Part shown: positions 1-7,889 of the stretch, in pieces
Position numbering within the stretch: position 1 is the stretch's first letter
Layout: the number at the start of each line of letters is the position of its first letter
Assembly: GCA_007130245.1 (NCBI GenBank)
Contig: SLSW01000171.1
Span: 1-61,230 of the forward strand
DNA: 61,230 nt
DNA from: Micromonosporaceae bacterium
GTDB lineage: Bacteria > Actinomycetota > Actinomycetes > Mycobacteriales > Micromonosporaceae
Direction of reading: 5' to 3'
Notes under the pieces: generated by a model
Seen by the model: only the letters and a program-made list of their open reading frames with translations
What the model was told of the DNA's origin: nothing
The model's database searches: none
Program-made: the position numbers and the translations under genes

Positions 1-952
1 GGATGTCGGGGGTGGCGGGGACATCGGAGGTAGCGGTCGTGGCGTGCGGGCTCGCCGGTACCACCGGCGAGATGGCGACGACCTCCCACCGGCCGCCCCG
101 CACCCCGACGGTGACCGGGTAGGTCAGCGGCAGCGGTGTGCGGTCGGTGGTCACGTTGACGAGCAGCGGCACCGTGGTGCCGTCCGGCGGCACCTCGTCG
201 CCGCGCGCCAGTGGGGCGCCGGCCGGCGCGCGCACCTCGCTGACGCCGACCTCGCGGTAGGGCGTCGGCGTCACCGCCGGGACGGACGCGCCGGGAGCGA
301 GATAGCGTTCCAGGTCGCCCGCGCCGGTCAGCATCCCGGTGAAGAACGCCTCCAGGGTGGCGCCGAGGCCGCTGCCGGACACCGACAGCACCACCGGGTA
401 CGGTGGCGGCACCGCTGCGGCCAACGCCGGCGCCGTCACCTGCATCGGTGGCGTGACCGGGCTCCAGCCTCGGCACCCGCCGTCGGTGGCGACCATGGTG
501 ACGGTGAGATACTGCAGGCCGAGGTCGTGCCACTGCCCGCTGTCGCGGTCGCGTTCCTGCACCCGGGCGGCCACCAGGTAACCCCACCGGTCGGACGAGT
601 CCGCGGCGGTGACGTCGACGGTGTAGGTGCGCACCGCGCGCCGGTCGGTGTCCGGCGGTGTGCCGGCGGCGACGGTGGCGCCGTCGAGCACGTCCGCGTC
701 GCCGGCCACCCAGGCGGACACCGCGAGCTCAGCGCACCCACCCGGCGGTGCCACCGGTGGCGGGGCACCGCCCGCGGTGTCCGGCGCAGTCACACTCACC
801 GGTTGCTGCGCCCAGTTGACCAGGCCCAGCACGAGTGCCAGCGCCAGCGCGGCCCACAGCCCGACGGCGAGCGCGCGGCTGGAGGCAGCCTGCAGGCGGG
901 TGCTTCCGCCCAGCGGGCCGGTCGGCCGATATGGCTCGTCGCTCTCGTCCAA
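1..952 (-). CDS. TcpC-like conjugal transfer protein (3' end beyond window)
   Basis: About 317 codons are visible and the stop lies beyond the left edge. I place the start at a TTG (952-950) because a GGAGGAG site sits just upstream and no ATG fits. The protein has a short cytoplasmic N-terminus, one membrane segment (roughly residues 28-47, WAALALALVLGLVNW) and then an extracytoplasmic part. That part contains two related halves, the second with the phrases LEAFFTGMLTG and RYLAPG that are typical of the TcpC/VirB8-like family of Gram-positive conjugation proteins. Such proteins are inner parts of the mating channel of integrative conjugative elements. It is transcribed leftwards, so further transfer genes are expected outside the window. 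The family call rests on my recognition of these phrases. Confidence 0.7.
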   Translation of the reverse strand, partial: MDESDEPYRPTGPLGGSTRLQAASSRALAVGLWAALALALVLGLVNWAQQPVSVTAPDTAGGAPPPVAPPGGCAELAVSAWVAGDADVLDGATVAAGTPPDTDRRAVRTYTVDVTAADSSDRWGYLVAARVQERDRDSGQWHDLGLQYLTVTMVATDGGCRGWSPVTPPMQVTAPALAAAVPPPYPVVLSVSGSGLGATLEAFFTGMLTGAGDLERYLAPGASVPAVTPTPYREVGVSEVRAPAGAPLARGDEVPPDGTTVPLLVNVTTDRTPLPLTYPVTVGVRGGRWEVVAISPVVPASPHATTATSDVPATPDI

Positions 953-1073
953 CGCTGCTCCTCCTTCCGCGGGGTAGGTTCCTCCGGGTTCCTCCCCTGA
1001 CCGGATATGCGCATCGGGGACATCCGCGGGTCCGTCATCGTGGGCGCGGCTCCTGCCGGTGGCCGGGGCCGGC

Positions 1074-1850
1074 TCAGTGCCCGCGGTCGGTATCGGTCGC
1101 GGCGGCCAGGGCGTGACGCAGGCGCTGCTCGGCGGCCGAACGGGTCGCGAACAGGCCCGAACGGGAGCGGCCGAGCGCCTCGGCAAGGCGTGGTATGGGG
1201 ATGTCCTGGACCCGGCTGGCCAGCAGCAGCCGGCTCTCGAACTCGTCGATGACCTTCGCGCGGCGGGCCCACGTGAGCAGCTCATCCACCGCAAGGCACG
1301 CCTCGGCACGCTCCACGGCGCCACGGTCGGGCTGCTCGGGCACGTCCGGGTGCAGGCCCACGGCGGACTCGTGGCGGTGCCGGCGTTGGCGCCGGCAGAT
1401 GCGCTGCCGGCAGTCCAGCAGCAGGTTGGCAGCCACCCGCCGGGGACGGCGCCGCCACGGGTAGGTGGCGATGCCGATGGCCAGCTCCGAGAAGACGGTG
1501 GCCTGCGCGGTGGTGGCGTCCCCGAGCAGCGGCGCCAGGCTGCGGGCCAGGTGCACCGCACCCGGGACGAGTAGTTGGAGGACGACGCGGGCGGCGAGCC
1601 GGTCGTGGTGGGTGTCGGCTGCCGCGTGGCGCACGAGTGCGGCCAGGATCTGGTCCGCCCGCTCCGGACGGCTGCGGTCGTGCACGGCGTTGCGCAGCGC
1701 GTGCAGGTCCGGCCAACCGGCCAGGGCCGGCTCGGTGCGGGCCCAGTGTCGCAGCGCCCGGACGGTCGAGGGCGCGGTCGCCAGGTGGTCCCACTCCTCG
1801 TGGAGGCGTGTGAGCAGGCTCGGTGGGGCCTGCCCGCGGTCGCTGCTCAC
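1074..1850 (-). CDS. Sigma-like helix-turn-helix protein, often linked to conjugative elements
   Basis: A 258-residue soluble protein if it starts at GTG 1850. That GTG overlaps the TGA of the upstream methyltransferase (GTGA), so I prefer it to the longer form from 1886. The middle holds the phrase YPWRRRPRRVAANLLLD followed by an Arg-rich stretch. The C-terminal third (LLTWARRAKVIDEFESRLLL, then IPRLAEALGRSRSGLFATR) looks like a sigma-70 region 4 type HTH. Proteins of this layout are frequent beside actinobacterial conjugation genes (from memory). It is the last gene of the kinase/ABC-importer operon and the nearest gene to the TcpC-like protein. Its DNA target and role are unknown. Confidence 0.6.
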   Translation of the reverse strand: MSSDRGQAPPSLLTRLHEEWDHLATAPSTVRALRHWARTEPALAGWPDLHALRNAVHDRSRPERADQILAALVRHAAADTHHDRLAARVVLQLLVPGAVHLARSLAPLLGDATTAQATVFSELAIGIATYPWRRRPRRVAANLLLDCRQRICRRQRRHRHESAVGLHPDVPEQPDRGAVERAEACLAVDELLTWARRAKVIDEFESRLLLASRVQDIPIPRLAEALGRSRSGLFATRSAAEQRLRHALAAATDTDRGH

Positions 1851-2668
1851 GTCGGGAGCTGGGCCGGTCGCTGGCCACGGGTGCACACGAACTGCCAGGA
1901 CCGCGCCGCGAACGCCGGGTCGGCCACCACCCGCCGGAACCGGGCCAGCTCCGCCTCGGTGATCCCGGCGGCGCGCAGGTCGTCGTGCTTCTGCAGGGAG
2001 TTGACGTGGTGGAGATAGGCGCCGACGCTGCCGCCGTGACAGCTCTCGGCGTGCTCGGTGGTGTGCACGTTGATCAGGCCGGCGTCGACCATGCCCGGGT
2101 GGACGGCGTGCGCCCAGTCGAGGTCGGCACCGTGCGCGGTGAGCACGTCGATGAGCGTGTCGATGACCCGGATGAACACCGCGGCGTCGTCGTCATCGGC
2201 CGCGGTGAACACGGTCAGCGGACGGCGGCTGAACTCCCCTACCACCAGCCATCCGCCGGGTGCGAGGGAGGCGACGAGCTGGTCGAGCAGGCGGCGGCGA
2301 CCCGGCAGGTGGAGCAGCACCAGCCGGGTGTGGATGAGGTCCCACGGCCCGCCCGGCGGCGGGCCGTGGCGGATGTCGTGACGCCGCATCTCGACGCCGT
2401 CGCCCGCGGCCAGCCGGCTGGTGTCGACGTCGGTGGCGAGCACGCGGGCGCCGGGACCGAGATGGCCGGCGAGCCACCGGCTGACCGATCCCCCGCCGGC
2501 GCCGACGTCCAGGCACCGGGCGTACGGAGACAGCGTCAGTTGTTCCAGTACCCCGGTGGTGACCGGGTCGAGGAGCTGCTCAAGGCAGGCCAACTGGTCG
2601 GCCGCGTGGGTGCTGCTGTTGTCGAACGCGTACCGGTCTCCGGGTCCCGTTGGTGCGGGGCAGTTCAT
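1847..2668 (-). CDS. Class I SAM-dependent methyltransferase
   Basis: A 273-residue enzyme. Motif I is CLDVGAGGGSVSRWL near residue 51, an acidic motif II is LATDVDTSRL, and the post-motif phrase WDLIHTRLVLLHL precedes the usual SLAPGGWLVVGEF segment. The fold is therefore clear but the substrate is not. A GGAGGT ribosome site lies six bases before the ATG at 2668, and the ATG overlaps the livF stop (ATGA). Its placement inside a LivFGMH-type operon is unusual and suggests it modifies something imported, or a linked signal. That is inference only. Confidence 0.8.
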   Translation of the reverse strand: MNCPAPTGPGDRYAFDNSSTHAADQLACLEQLLDPVTTGVLEQLTLSPYARCLDVGAGGGSVSRWLAGHLGPGARVLATDVDTSRLAAGDGVEMRRHDIRHGPPPGGPWDLIHTRLVLLHLPGRRRLLDQLVASLAPGGWLVVGEFSRRPLTVFTAADDDDAAVFIRVIDTLIDVLTAHGADLDWAHAVHPGMVDAGLINVHTTEHAESCHGGSVGAYLHHVNSLQKHDDLRAAGITEAELARFRRVVADPAFAARSWQFVCTRGQRPAQLPT

Positions 2669-3489
2669 GTGCTACCTCCGATGAGAGTGGATATCCGCCT
2701 GGTGCGCTCGTGCCCGGTGGCGTCGGCGCTTGCCGGTGGGGTGGCGGTGGTCGTCCGGTCCGCCACGGCGCCGGTCGTGGTGTGGTGCAGCGCCCGGTGC
2801 AGCGGGGTTGGGTCCGCGGCGATCTCCGGGCCGGTGGCGGTGGCCCGCTGGCGGCCGGCGGCCAGGATGGTGATGTGGTCAGCGACCGCCAGCGGAAGCG
2901 CCGGCTGCGGGGAGGTGACAACGACCCCCAGGCCGCGACCGGCCAGCGTGGTGATCAGGTCGTGGATGTGCGTGGCCAGGCGCGGCGCGAGCCCTTCGGC
3001 GGGCTCGTCGAGCAGCAGCAGGCGCGGCTGGGTCAACAACGCCCGGCCGATGGCGAGCATCTGCTGCTCGCCGCCGGACAGGGTGTGGCCGCGGTGGCGC
3101 AGGCGCGACGCCAGCTGCGGCAGCAGCCGCAGGACCTGCGACGGGTTCCAGGTGCTGACCGGATCTCCGCGGTGACGACCGGACCGGTGGGCGATGGCAA
3201 GATGTTCGGCCACGGTCAGCGAGGCGAACACCCGCCGTCCCTGGGGCACGAGCCCCACCCCGGCGCGGGCACGCCGGTGGCTGGGCAACGTGGTGATCTC
3301 CTCCCCGTCCAGCAGGATGCGACCGGCGCTGACCGGCACCAGCCCGGCCACCGCGTGCACCAGGGTGGTCTTGCCGGCGCCGTTGGCGCCGGCGATGGCG
3401 TGGACCGTGCCGGCGGCCACCTCCAGGTGCACCCCGTGCAGGGCGGTGCCACCGGCGTACCCGGCGCGTAGCGAGTCCAGGCGCAGCAT
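2665..3489 (-). CDS. livF: Branched-chain amino acid/amide-type ABC transporter, ATPase LivF
   Basis: A 274-residue ATPase energising the LivHM permease. Walker A is GANGAGKTT, the signature is LSGGEQQ and Walker B is LLLLDEPAEGLAP. The order and the phrase VGLVPQGRRVF are typical of LivF. Where most LivF proteins read VEQ at the switch loop, this one reads VVVTSPQPA, a deviation. The C-terminus carries about 40 extra Thr/Ala-rich residues. The ATG at 3489 shares a base with the livG stop (TGATG), so the two are translationally coupled. Confidence 0.88.
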   Translation of the reverse strand: MLRLDSLRAGYAGGTALHGVHLEVAAGTVHAIAGANGAGKTTLVHAVAGLVPVSAGRILLDGEEITTLPSHRRARAGVGLVPQGRRVFASLTVAEHLAIAHRSGRHRGDPVSTWNPSQVLRLLPQLASRLRHRGHTLSGGEQQMLAIGRALLTQPRLLLLDEPAEGLAPRLATHIHDLITTLAGRGLGVVVTSPQPALPLAVADHITILAAGRQRATATGPEIAADPTPLHRALHHTTTGAVADRTTTATPPASADATGHERTRRISTLIGGST

Positions 3490-4247
3490 CAGCGGCCCTC
3501 CCCGGCGGGTGGCGTGCCGAGGTAGACCTCGGCTACGGCGGGATCGGTGGCGACCTGTTCCGGGGTGCCGCTGGCCAGTCGCTGCCCGTGGTGCAGCACG
3601 GTGACCACCTCGGCCACGGCCGCCACCAGCGCCTGGTCGTGTTCCACCAGCAGCACCGTCACCGCCGCCGGCAACCGGCGCAGGCACGTGACCAGGTGCG
3701 GCAGATCGGAATCGGACAGTCCCGCGGCGGGCTCGTCGAGCAGCAGCAACCGGGGATGGGCGGCCAGCGCCACGGCGATCTCAAGCAGCCGCCGCTGGCC
3801 GTGCGACAGCGTGTGCACCGGGTGGTCGGCCAGGTGCCCGATGCCGAGCCGGTCGAGCTGGCGCAGGCACCGCACCGCCAGCCGCCGGTAGCGTCCGGGC
3901 CGCCACTGACCGGCGGTGGGGCGGGCGTGCCGCCACGCCCCGAGGATCAGGTTGTCCAGCGCGGACAGGCTGGCGCACAACGCCGGGGTCTGGAAGGTCC
4001 GCGCGATCCCCAGGCGGCTACGCCGCGCGGCGCTGGTGGCGGTGATGTCGTCGCCGTCGAGGAGGATACGGCCGCTGCTGGGGCGCACGGTCCCGGCGAT
4101 GAGATTGAGCAGCGTGGTCTTGCCGGCGCCGTTCGGGCCGATCACCGCGTGGCGCGCACCGGGTGCCAGTTCCAGGTCGACACCGGCCAGTGCCCACAGA
4201 TGGCCGAACCGCCGGTGGAGTCGCGACGCCGACAGCAGCGCACTCAC
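3489..4247 (-). CDS. livG: Branched-chain amino acid/amide-type ABC transporter, ATPase LivG
   Basis: A 252-residue ATPase, the usual LivG length. Walker A is GPNGAGKTT, the signature is LSHGQRR, Walker B is LLLLDEPAAGLS and the switch loop is LLVEHDQ, as expected for LivG. The GTG start at 4247 overlaps the livM stop as GTGA. It pairs with LivF to drive uptake through LivH and LivM. Confidence 0.88.
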   Translation of the reverse strand: MSALLSASRLHRRFGHLWALAGVDLELAPGARHAVIGPNGAGKTTLLNLIAGTVRPSSGRILLDGDDITATSAARRSRLGIARTFQTPALCASLSALDNLILGAWRHARPTAGQWRPGRYRRLAVRCLRQLDRLGIGHLADHPVHTLSHGQRRLLEIAVALAAHPRLLLLDEPAAGLSDSDLPHLVTCLRRLPAAVTVLLVEHDQALVAAVAEVVTVLHHGQRLASGTPEQVATDPAVAEVYLGTPPAGEGR

Positions 4248-5311
4248 CGGTCCTGCCCCCTCCGGGCGGACCACGGCGCCAGCCGACCTGCCGCGCGCCT
4301 GAGCCGGTGGGCACCGGACCCCGGCCGCCAAGCACCGGACCCCGGCCGCCAGGCGCCGGCCAATCCGTTCGGGAGTGCGTATACGGCGGCGATGAACACC
4401 GCTCCCAGCAGCAACGGCCCGTGACCCGGCACTGTCGCGGCCGCCCAGTCGCGCACGGTGACCACCAGCGCGGCGCCGACGAACGCACCGATCATGGAAT
4501 GGGCACCGCCGACGATCACCGCCAACAGCACCAGCGCGGAGATGTGGAAGCTGACGTCGGCCGGGGACACGTAGCGCTGGGTCGCCACGAGCAGGCTGCC
4601 GCCGACGCCCGCGAGAGCGCCGGCGCCGACGTAGGTCGCCAGCAGGACTCCGGCGACATGGTGGCCGCTGGCGTGCATACGCGCTTCGTTGTCGCGGATG
4701 CCGCGCAGCACCATCCCCATGGGTGAACGCAGCCACCACCACACCAGGGCCAGCGCCGCGGCGGTGGCGCCCAGCACGAACCAGTAACGGCCGGTGACGG
4801 TGAGCGCGTCGCCGCCGGTGGTGAGGGTGACGGCCGGGATACCGGCGAGCCCGTCGGTGCCGCCGGTCACGGCGCGCCACTGGTCGGCACCGACCGCGGC
4901 CAGTTCCCCGACCGCGAGGGTGACCATGAGGAAGACCACGCCGCGGGTGCGCACCAGCGGAATCCCCACCAGCACCGAGAACAGACCGGCGGCCCCGGCG
5001 GCGACCAGCAGCTGCACCGGGCCGGTGGTGTGGCCGGCCTTGGCCAGCAGGGCGGTGGTGTAGGCACCAACCGCGTACGGCGCGACCTGGCCCAGGGTCG
5101 GCATTCCGGCGTGGCCGGTGAGCACCGCGACGCTGACGGCGAGCAACCCGAGCGCCATGATGCGCGCCAGGGTGGTCAGCGTGTAGGGCTCCACCAGCCA
5201 CGGCAGGCCGGCGGCCAGCAGTACCGCTGCCGCGGCCGCTACGGCCCACGGTGGTACCGGCGGGCCCGACAGGCGGTCGTCACCCGCCCACCGGAGCGTA
5301 GGTGCGGTCAC
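4244..5311 (-). CDS. livM: Branched-chain amino acid/amide-type ABC transporter, permease LivM
   Basis: A 355-residue membrane permease with about eight to ten hydrophobic segments. It contains the conserved LivM cytoplasmic loop MGMVLRGIRDNEARMHASG and the helices around GQVAPYAVGAYTTALLA. The GTG start at 5311 overlaps the livH stop (GTGA). The C-terminal tail is unusual: a 21-base unit occurs twice at 4311-4352 and encodes WRPGSGA in tandem, followed by an Arg-rich cytoplasmic end. Confidence 0.88.
   Translation of the reverse strand: MTAPTLRWAGDDRLSGPPVPPWAVAAAAAVLLAAGLPWLVEPYTLTTLARIMALGLLAVSVAVLTGHAGMPTLGQVAPYAVGAYTTALLAKAGHTTGPVQLLVAAGAAGLFSVLVGIPLVRTRGVVFLMVTLAVGELAAVGADQWRAVTGGTDGLAGIPAVTLTTGGDALTVTGRYWFVLGATAAALALVWWWLRSPMGMVLRGIRDNEARMHASGHHVAGVLLATYVGAGALAGVGGSLLVATQRYVSPADVSFHISALVLLAVIVGGAHSMIGAFVGAALVVTVRDWAAATVPGHGPLLLGAVFIAAVYALPNGLAGAWRPGSGAWRPGSGAHRLRRAAGRLAPWSARRGQDR
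4311..4352. repeat. 21-bp direct tandem repeat in the livM C-terminal coding region
   Basis: Two adjacent copies of the unit that begins gcaccggaccccgg, differing only at the last base. The repeat is in frame and gives WRPGSGA twice on the minus strand. It looks like a recent slippage duplication in an unconstrained tail. Confidence 0.8.
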
Positions 5312-6189
5312 CGGTGACCTCCCGGCAGCACTCCGGACGACCGGCGGTGGCGGCCCAGCAGCACCACCGCCATCGCGGCGAACAGCAGGTAGGGCGCGAG
5401 TCCGGGCAGCAGCACCACGCCGAGGCTCTGCACCTGCCCGACGAAGATCGCCGCGACGAACGCACCGGGCACTGAGCCGAGGCCGCCGAGGACCACGATC
5501 ACCAGCGACAGCAGCAGCACCATCTCGGCGGTGCGGGGGCCCGCACCGATGATCGGCGCGCCGAGCGCGCCGGCGAACCCGGCGGCCGCCCCGCCGGCGG
5601 CCAGCACCGCCGCCAGCACCGCGCGGGGGTTGGTGCCGACGGCAGCGAGCATGTCCGGGTCGTCGACCATCGCCCGCAGCCGTGCGCCGGCGCGGGTGCG
5701 GGTCAGCACCGCCCAGCCCGCGACGGCCAGCACGGCGGCGACCGCGATGAAGGCCATCCGGTAGCCGGGATATGCCCGTCCCGCGAGCGACACCGGCTGG
5801 TCCAGCACCGGCGGGACGACCGGTCGCAGGTCGTCGGCTCCGAATGCGAGCACCAGCAGCGCCCCTGCCACCAGCGCGATTCCGAACGTCAGCAACGCCT
5901 GTGACAGGTGCCCGCGCGACGCCAACGGCGCCACCGCTACCGCCAGCCCGGCGCCGGCCGCGGCACCCAGCGTGGTGCCCGCCGCCACCGCTGCGGCCAG
6001 CGCCAGCCAGCTGCCGTCGGTGAGCACGGCGGCGGCGTAGGCGCCTACGGCGTACAGGGTGCCGTGGGCCAGGTTAAGCACTCCCGCGGCACCGAACGCC
6101 AGCGTCAGACCGGCGGCGACGACGAACAGCAGCAGTCCGTACGCCACCCCGTTGACGGCCGGGATCAGGTACGTCTCGACCGGGCCCAC
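5308..6189 (-). CDS. livH: Branched-chain amino acid/amide-type ABC transporter, permease LivH
   Basis: A 293-residue permease with about eight transmembrane helices. It opens with the standard LivH pattern (VNGVAYGLLLFVVAAGLTLAFG, then VLNLAHGTLYAVGAY) and ends with the conserved LVIVVLGGLGSVPGAFVAA segment. The GTG start at 6189 has a GGGGAGGAG ribosome site nine bases upstream. A gap of 39 bases separates it from the binding-protein gene, and no terminator is visible there, so the operon continues. Confidence 0.9.
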   Translation of the reverse strand: MGPVETYLIPAVNGVAYGLLLFVVAAGLTLAFGAAGVLNLAHGTLYAVGAYAAAVLTDGSWLALAAAVAAGTTLGAAAGAGLAVAVAPLASRGHLSQALLTFGIALVAGALLVLAFGADDLRPVVPPVLDQPVSLAGRAYPGYRMAFIAVAAVLAVAGWAVLTRTRAGARLRAMVDDPDMLAAVGTNPRAVLAAVLAAGGAAAGFAGALGAPIIGAGPRTAEMVLLLSLVIVVLGGLGSVPGAFVAAIFVGQVQSLGVVLLPGLAPYLLFAAMAVVLLGRHRRSSGVLPGGHR

Positions 6190-6228
6190 GGCACACTCCT
6201 CCCCAGGTTGCTGCGATGCGGGAACGGA

Positions 6229-7419
6229 TCAGTCGCCGATGGTGGCCAGGTCCTGGACCAGCACGTTGGTCAGTTCGCCGCCGTCGTGGTCGACCACGCG
6301 CAGGTACCAGCGCTGGATCGGCGCGTGGGTGGTCTGCGAGAACTGCCACGGCCCGCGTGGTGAGTCGATGCGTCCCAGGGCCCCGATCGCCTCGTTGACC
6401 GCGCGCGGGGTGACCTCGCCGTCGATGGCAGCCAGGGCGCGGTCGAGCACCATCGCGGCGTCGTAGGAGGCCATCGCGAAGGTGGTGGGCACGCGGTCGT
6501 GTCGGGCGGTCCACTCGGCCACGAACGCGCGGTTGGCCGGATTGTCGAGATCGGGCGAGTAGTTGAGAACATTCCAGACTCCCTCAGCGGCCTCTCCCTG
6601 GGCGTCCAGGACGGCCCCCTCGGTCAGGAACGCGCCGTACAGCGGCAGGTCGGAGATCTCCGACTGCGCGTACTGGGTGACGAAGTCCACTGCGGCTCTG
6701 CCGGCGTAGAAGGTGTACACCGCCTGCGCGTCAGTCGCGGCGATCTCAGCGAAGTACGGGATGAAGTCGGTGGTGTCCGGGAACGGCGTCCACCGGGTCT
6801 GCCCGTCCAGGTTGGCCAGCTCGCCACCGAGGGCGGTGAAGGTGTCCACGAAACCGCGCAGCTCGTCGTGGCCGCCCTGGTAGTCCGGGCCGATCGCGTA
6901 CACCGGGCCGCCGACCTGCTCCCGCACGTACGGCGCGATCGCTTCTCCGGGTTCGTCACTGATGAAGCTGGTGTGCCACAGCCATTCCACCTCGTCCGGC
7001 TCCAAGTGCGGCCGGCCGTTGGCGCCGACCAGCGGCACCTCATACTCGGTGGCCAGCGGGGCGATCGCCGCGTACGAGCCACCGCCGACCACGCCGGCCA
7101 GCGCGACCGCCTGTTCCTGGGCGATCAGGCGCTCGGCCGCCGGCAGGGCGGTCGCCGGCCCGTCGCCCTCGTCGGCGATGACCAGGTCGACCTGGTGTCC
7201 GCCCAGCATGCCGTCGTTCAGTTCCAGGTACAGCTCGAAGCCGTCGCGCATGTCCTCGCCGACGGTCTGGTAGATGCCTGACAGGCTGGCGATGAACCCG
7301 ATGGTGACGCGGTCCGGTTCCTCGTCCACGCCGGCCTGCGCACCGCATCCGACTGCCAGCAGCAGCAGCGGTGCGGCCGCTGCGGCGACGATGCGGGGCC
7401 GGGTCCTGACTCGACTCAT
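6229..7419 (-). CDS. ABC transporter substrate-binding lipoprotein (branched-chain amino acid/amide family)
   Basis: A 396-residue precursor from ATG 7419, preceded by GGAGAG. The N-terminus has basic residues, a hydrophobic stretch and a lipobox (LLLAVGC), so the mature protein should be lipid-anchored outside the membrane. The body is a type I periplasmic-binding fold of the Peripla_BP_6 kind: VTIGFIASLSGIYQTVGEDM at the start and a mid domain with LPLYGAFLTEG. Liv, urea and short-chain amide binding proteins all share this fold, so the ligand cannot be assigned. The upstream roadblock gene ends 47 bases before this start. Confidence 0.88.
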   Translation of the reverse strand: MSRVRTRPRIVAAAAAPLLLLAVGCGAQAGVDEEPDRVTIGFIASLSGIYQTVGEDMRDGFELYLELNDGMLGGHQVDLVIADEGDGPATALPAAERLIAQEQAVALAGVVGGGSYAAIAPLATEYEVPLVGANGRPHLEPDEVEWLWHTSFISDEPGEAIAPYVREQVGGPVYAIGPDYQGGHDELRGFVDTFTALGGELANLDGQTRWTPFPDTTDFIPYFAEIAATDAQAVYTFYAGRAAVDFVTQYAQSEISDLPLYGAFLTEGAVLDAQGEAAEGVWNVLNYSPDLDNPANRAFVAEWTARHDRVPTTFAMASYDAAMVLDRALAAIDGEVTPRAVNEAIGALGRIDSPRGPWQFSQTTHAPIQRWYLRVVDHDGGELTNVLVQDLATIGD

Positions 7420-7466
7420 CTGTGATCTCTCCAAACGGGGTAGGGTCGATGTGCGGTAGGGACGTG

Positions 7467-7889
7467 TCACCGGCGCCACAGCGGCGAACCTGCCGGCACG
7501 GCCCCGGTGCGGTGCTGGGGGGTCAGCGCCGGGCCGACCCGGTTGATCAACTCGGCGAGTTCGTGACCCACCTGCCCGATGTCGCAGTGCCTGGATGCCA
7601 ACACCAGCAGCGATGCCCCGGAACTGACCGACATCGAGAACATGAACCCGCCGTCCATCTCGGTCACGTTCGAGATCACGCTGCCGGCGCCGAAGAACGT
7701 CGCCGCGCCCCGCAGCAGGCTCACCAGTCCCGCGCCCACCGCCGCGAGCTGATCGCGTGACTCGGCCGGAAGCTGCGCGGTGGCGGCCATGACCATGCCG
7801 TCGGCCGAGACCGCCACCGCGTGGGTGACCTGCGGCACGCGGGCGATGAAGTCGTTGAGCAGGAAGTCGAGGTCGACGGGTTCACTCAC
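7467..7889 (-). CDS. Roadblock/LC7 domain protein (CvnB-like)
   Basis: A 140-residue protein starting at a GTG that overlaps the kinase stop (GTGA). It is a single roadblock/LC7 domain: LDFLLNDFIARVPQVTHAVAVSADG, then the conserved AVGAGLVSLLRGAATFFG helix. It matches the B component of actinobacterial conservons, which normally sit between a sensor kinase and a DUF742 plus Ras-like GTPase pair. Here neither DUF742 nor a GTPase follows and the next gene is a transporter binding protein. It probably binds the kinase or modulates signalling at the membrane (inference). Confidence 0.85.
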   Translation of the reverse strand: MSEPVDLDFLLNDFIARVPQVTHAVAVSADGMVMAATAQLPAESRDQLAAVGAGLVSLLRGAATFFGAGSVISNVTEMDGGFMFSMSVSSGASLLVLASRHCDIGQVGHELAELINRVGPALTPQHRTGAVPAGSPLWRR

